A DNA stretch of 64,000 nt from Pseudoscleropodium purum (Eukaryota > Streptophyta > Bryopsida > Hypnales > Brachytheciaceae). This document shows positions 61,317 to 64,000 of this stretch, one piece after another (within the stretch, counting starts at the first letter, position 1; each line of letters opens with the position of its first letter). The translations under genes were made by a program, and so were the position numbers. The stretch is from positions 13,950,001-14,014,000 of the forward strand of contig OZ017797.1 of NCBI GenBank assembly GCA_963969395.1, written 5' to 3'. The notes beneath the pieces were generated by a model. It saw only the letters and a list, made by a program, of their open reading frames with translations, made no database searches and had not been told where the DNA came from.

Positions 61317-62253
61317 CTCCTAAAGCCCTGAACCCCAATTTTTGGCAACATAGCGATTTTGGGTAGCTCACTACGGATGGATTTTTTCTTTTTTTTTCTT
61401 TAAAATTTTAATATGACATGTGCCCAAGGAGTAGCTTTAAGGCCCAACAATTTTTTTAACTTTTGACTACATGGCTAAAAAGCTATTGTATGAAATGTGA
61501 TTTTTAGCACTTGGCGGGCAGTCCGGCAGCAAAAAGAAAATCTTCAAAAATCACTTTTTTCAAAAATTAAAATTTGAAATTAATTCTTTAGATTTATATC
61601 TACATGGAAAGCTTTGAATCATTCCATTTGGATGGATGAATCAAAAGTTATGAGGAATTTTAGTTTGGGATAGTTTGTAGATAGTTATGGAATCTCTACT
61701 CTGAAATAAACTTTGAAGCCTTTTATTTTACTCAATTTTAAATATTTTTGAAAAAAAAGAAAAAATTTATGTTTATTAAAATATTGCAACCATTGGATTG
61801 GAATTTTTCAATTCCATAAAAAAATGATTAACAACTTAGTACTTTGAATAATTTTCTACTTCATTCTATTTACTATTATTTTCCTACACGTTGCACAATT
61901 CCAAATGACCTATAAATTTTCAAGCATGTAGCCAACTTGCTTTGAAGAATGAATTCAAAGAGTAATCACCATTTTAGACATTTTTTCATGCAAATGTGAC
62001 CTTGTGAAGTCCAGTTGCCTAGATTTTTGCAGGGAAAAAAAAGAGGATTTTTGTGAATTCAAATGCTAATATCTTGCAATTGACATAGTAAAAGTTTCTG
62101 AAATTTTTACCACATCTTTTCAAAATAGTTTACTACAAGATCCTATGGTTACTTGTGTTTAAGAATGTTTTTTTTTCAAAAATTGGGTATTTGCACTAGA
62201 AATGGCAATTTTAGAGCGTTTTTGGTGAAAACATAGTTAAAAACCTCTAGGGG
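61317..62253. mobile_element. TTAA-flanked (piggyBac-like) MITE
   Basis: The left end CTCCTAAAG follows ATAA (one change from TTAA); the right end CTCTAGGGG is followed by TTAA at 62254-62257. The element is 937 bp. It is collinear with 45170-47045 and gives the empty site for the copy nested there. No transposase. Confidence 0.68.
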
Positions 62254-62456
62254 TTAATCACTACTTATCTCTAGCTAAGTGAAATTAAACCACCCTATAC
62301 TACCAAAATTGAAGGGTGGTCGAGAAGAGATCAGCTCCTATAATGCATGATAAAGTGTGTTGGAATCCTCTTTCATTTGCCGAAAGTATTCCATAAAAAT
62401 AAATTATGTTTATTGATAGTAACTGTGCTCAATTGTAATTAGCAGCAATGATCTTA

Positions 62457-63281
62457 GAGCATCACCACCCATTCACTGGGAAGCAGCCCGGCCTGGGCTT
62501 AGGCATGGCCGGGAGGGTTTTAGAATCCCACCGGGTACTCAGCCAGGGATGCTTTAAGCCCGCCCATGGCCAATTTGCCCCTCCACAATCTAGGACCTCG
62601 TCCTCACCAAGCTAAGTGTGTTGACTATGAGGCACGAATTTTGTTAGTGGGCGTTTTATCATTTTCTGTATTGCTTCTTGTCATTTAGGGTGTTTAGGTA
62701 CAATGACTCCACGTGGGAGAACCTAAGCACACTTCAACACACTTTTGCTTTTTCACTTTCAAATTTTTTTTTAAAAATCTAATTGAATGAAAAGAAATAA
62801 ATGTGTGTTGAGGTGTGCTTGAGGTGACCTCAAGCACACTTCAACACACTTTTTACTTTATCTCAAATCTACCTCAAGATATTTTTTTACTATAGATTTG
62901 ATTTATGGTATATATTAAGGGAAAAGTGTAGTTGTGTTGGTATTCTTGTTAGTCAATGTATATTTTAAGTATATAAAGAGATACTACTGGAACTATAAGT
63001 GTGGTTTGAGAGGTGAAAGAGAGAATATTGTTTTATTCAAATTATTTTACTTCTATAGTTGGTTGCGGAATCATAATACTTTTTTATTTTATTATTTTGA
63101 ACACTTGTTATAATGGATATTCCAATTGCTAAAAATCTGTAAATGTGTGTTTGACTTGTTTTGTCAGGGAATTGAGCGGGGATGGCTTGGGTATCCACCC
63201 GGCCAAAAGAAAACCGGGAGGTAAAGGGCTCCGGCACACCCATTTCCCCAGCCCTGTTAGGGGGAATGGATGGCGATGCTC
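62457..63281. mobile_element. PIF/Harbinger-like non-autonomous element
   Basis: The ends are GAGCATCACCACCCATTC and, on the right, the reverse complement reads GAGCATCGCCATCCATTC. It is flanked by TTA at 62454-62456 and 63282-63284. A TTA duplication is the hallmark of PIF/Harbinger, and GAGCATC-type ends are common in plant MITEs. About 90 bp at each end are G+C-rich with CCGGG motifs; the middle is AT-rich with an internal palindrome. 825 bp, no transposase. Confidence 0.75.
62804..62848. repeat. 22-bp near-perfect palindrome
   Basis: TGTGTTGAGGTGTGCTTGAG... pairs with 62827-62848 with one mismatch and a single central base. A second, direct partial copy of the right arm (AAGCACACTTCAACACACTTTT) lies at about 62727. 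Confidence 0.85.
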
Positions 63282-63390
63282 TTACGCGTGTACAGTATAC
63301 CTTAGAACTTTGCGGTTGCCATAATGAAGTTGAACATGGAGTTTCACACTTGGAAGGACGGCTCAAGAAACAGGCAAAGTTTGCCATTAA

Positions 63391-63520
63391 GATGGTGCAT
63401 TTGTAAGGCCGGCTGCTGAGTGTCTGTCAGCTCTAGATTTGGGGGGAGCAGTAGAGGATTCCTGGGATGTCGCCGTTGAGGAGTCTGGTCCAGGCCTTGT
63501 TGGTCATGCTCGTAGGCTAG
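63391..63520 (+). CDS. weak candidate exon
   Basis: An open plus-strand frame reads RPAAECLSALDLGGAVEDSW and continues to GHARRL, ending at AG followed by GTAAG, a good donor site. It sits in the least AT-rich, least repetitive end of the window. No acceptor is certain and I recognise no family. If real, it is an internal exon of a gene that continues beyond the window. Confidence 0.2.
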
Positions 63521-64000
63521 GTAAGCCAAAGATTTTTAGTTTTTTAATTTGAAAAACAACCAGACATCTGCTTATTGATGTTCCTCTTCAGACATCTCAC
63601 TGTTCGAGATGAAATCATTTTGTCTTCGTACCACACCAATGAAAGAAATCAATGTAAGAAATTCCTCAGTTCTGTATGTTCCGCAAGTTCTTGACAGACA
63701 GCATATTCCGGAATGCAAAAGTTCTCATTTCTTGTAGGAATTTATGTTACCAAACGAATAGAAGAGAAGGCAAAATAACTTCGGGACCGAGTCTTTCTTT
63801 CATTTCGTTTGGAGTGCAAATCATCACAAAGGCTGATATCAGGACCAAAATTATGACCCTCATTATAATACAGAAAAGTAATCTGAAAGGTTACCGAAGT
63901 ATACCTGAAGGCAAATGATCACTACTTGGGTTGAAATGGCTGCTCCCTGATGGTTCAAGGCTCCTCATCTCATCTCCTCATCTCAAGATGGGGAGCTTGC
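63521..64000. other. low-copy-looking sequence to the window end
   Basis: Composition is near-balanced and resembles intron or untranslated sequence. An 80-codon frame at 63676-63918 has no recognisable domain. Confidence 0.35.

Overview
The window is plant nuclear DNA. It is about two-thirds A+T and dense in nested transposons, and I found no intact host protein-coding gene, tRNA, rRNA or CRISPR array. The plant assignment rests on the Ty1/copia and Ty3/gypsy pol types, plant-style CACTA ends, and hAT and PIF/Harbinger-like elements. A land plant with a large, repeat-rich genome (fern, lycophyte or gymnosperm) would fit, but the sequence does not settle the taxon. All boundaries and identities are by eye.

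Layout: 1-12 kb is AT-rich intergenic DNA with a truncated TTAA-type MITE, a hAT-like MITE (854-1183), a long foldback (4310-5170), a composite inverted repeat (8255-9190) and a truncated CACTA-like element (to 10369). From 12.17 to 19.62 kb lies copy A of a long dispersed repeat; copy B is 20.33-33.13 kb and a shorter copy C is 55.26-57.24 kb. The copies differ by insertions, so each serves as an empty-site control for the others. A GC-richer, microsatellite-rich island (16.24-17.78 kb) interrupts copy A. A 7.45-kb hAT-type transposon with a decayed minus-strand transposase (22016-29467) interrupts copy B. It is itself split by a CACTA-like element (26447-28891), which contains an LTR-like sequence, which contains a GC-rich hAT MITE (27817-28126).

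From 33.7 to 43.2 kb is a dead Ty3/gypsy pol. Its reverse transcriptase is split by a second GC-rich hAT MITE (33975-34252) and by a second CACTA-like element (34315-40824). That CACTA element carries a nearly complete but coding-dead Ty1/copia retrotransposon (35118-40533, LTRs about 97% identical, 5-bp target duplication). The copia primer-binding site matches the anticodon arm of initiator tRNA-Met, which suggests half-tRNA priming as in Drosophila copia and yeast Ty5.

From 43.8 to 62.3 kb are foldbacks and a family of about 0.93-kb non-autonomous elements with TTAA target duplications and CCCTAAA/TTTAGGG ends, resembling the piggyBac superfamily; one is nested inside another (45905-46832 in 45170-47045). 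A two-level minisatellite (59211-59695) and a PIF/Harbinger-like element (62457-63281, TTA duplications) follow. The last 0.7 kb and 52.5-54.8 kb have less repetitive, gene-like composition, but only one weak candidate exon is visible.

No cellular pathway is encoded. The value of the window is its transposition stratigraphy: several insertions can be dated relative to each other and checked against empty sites inside the window.
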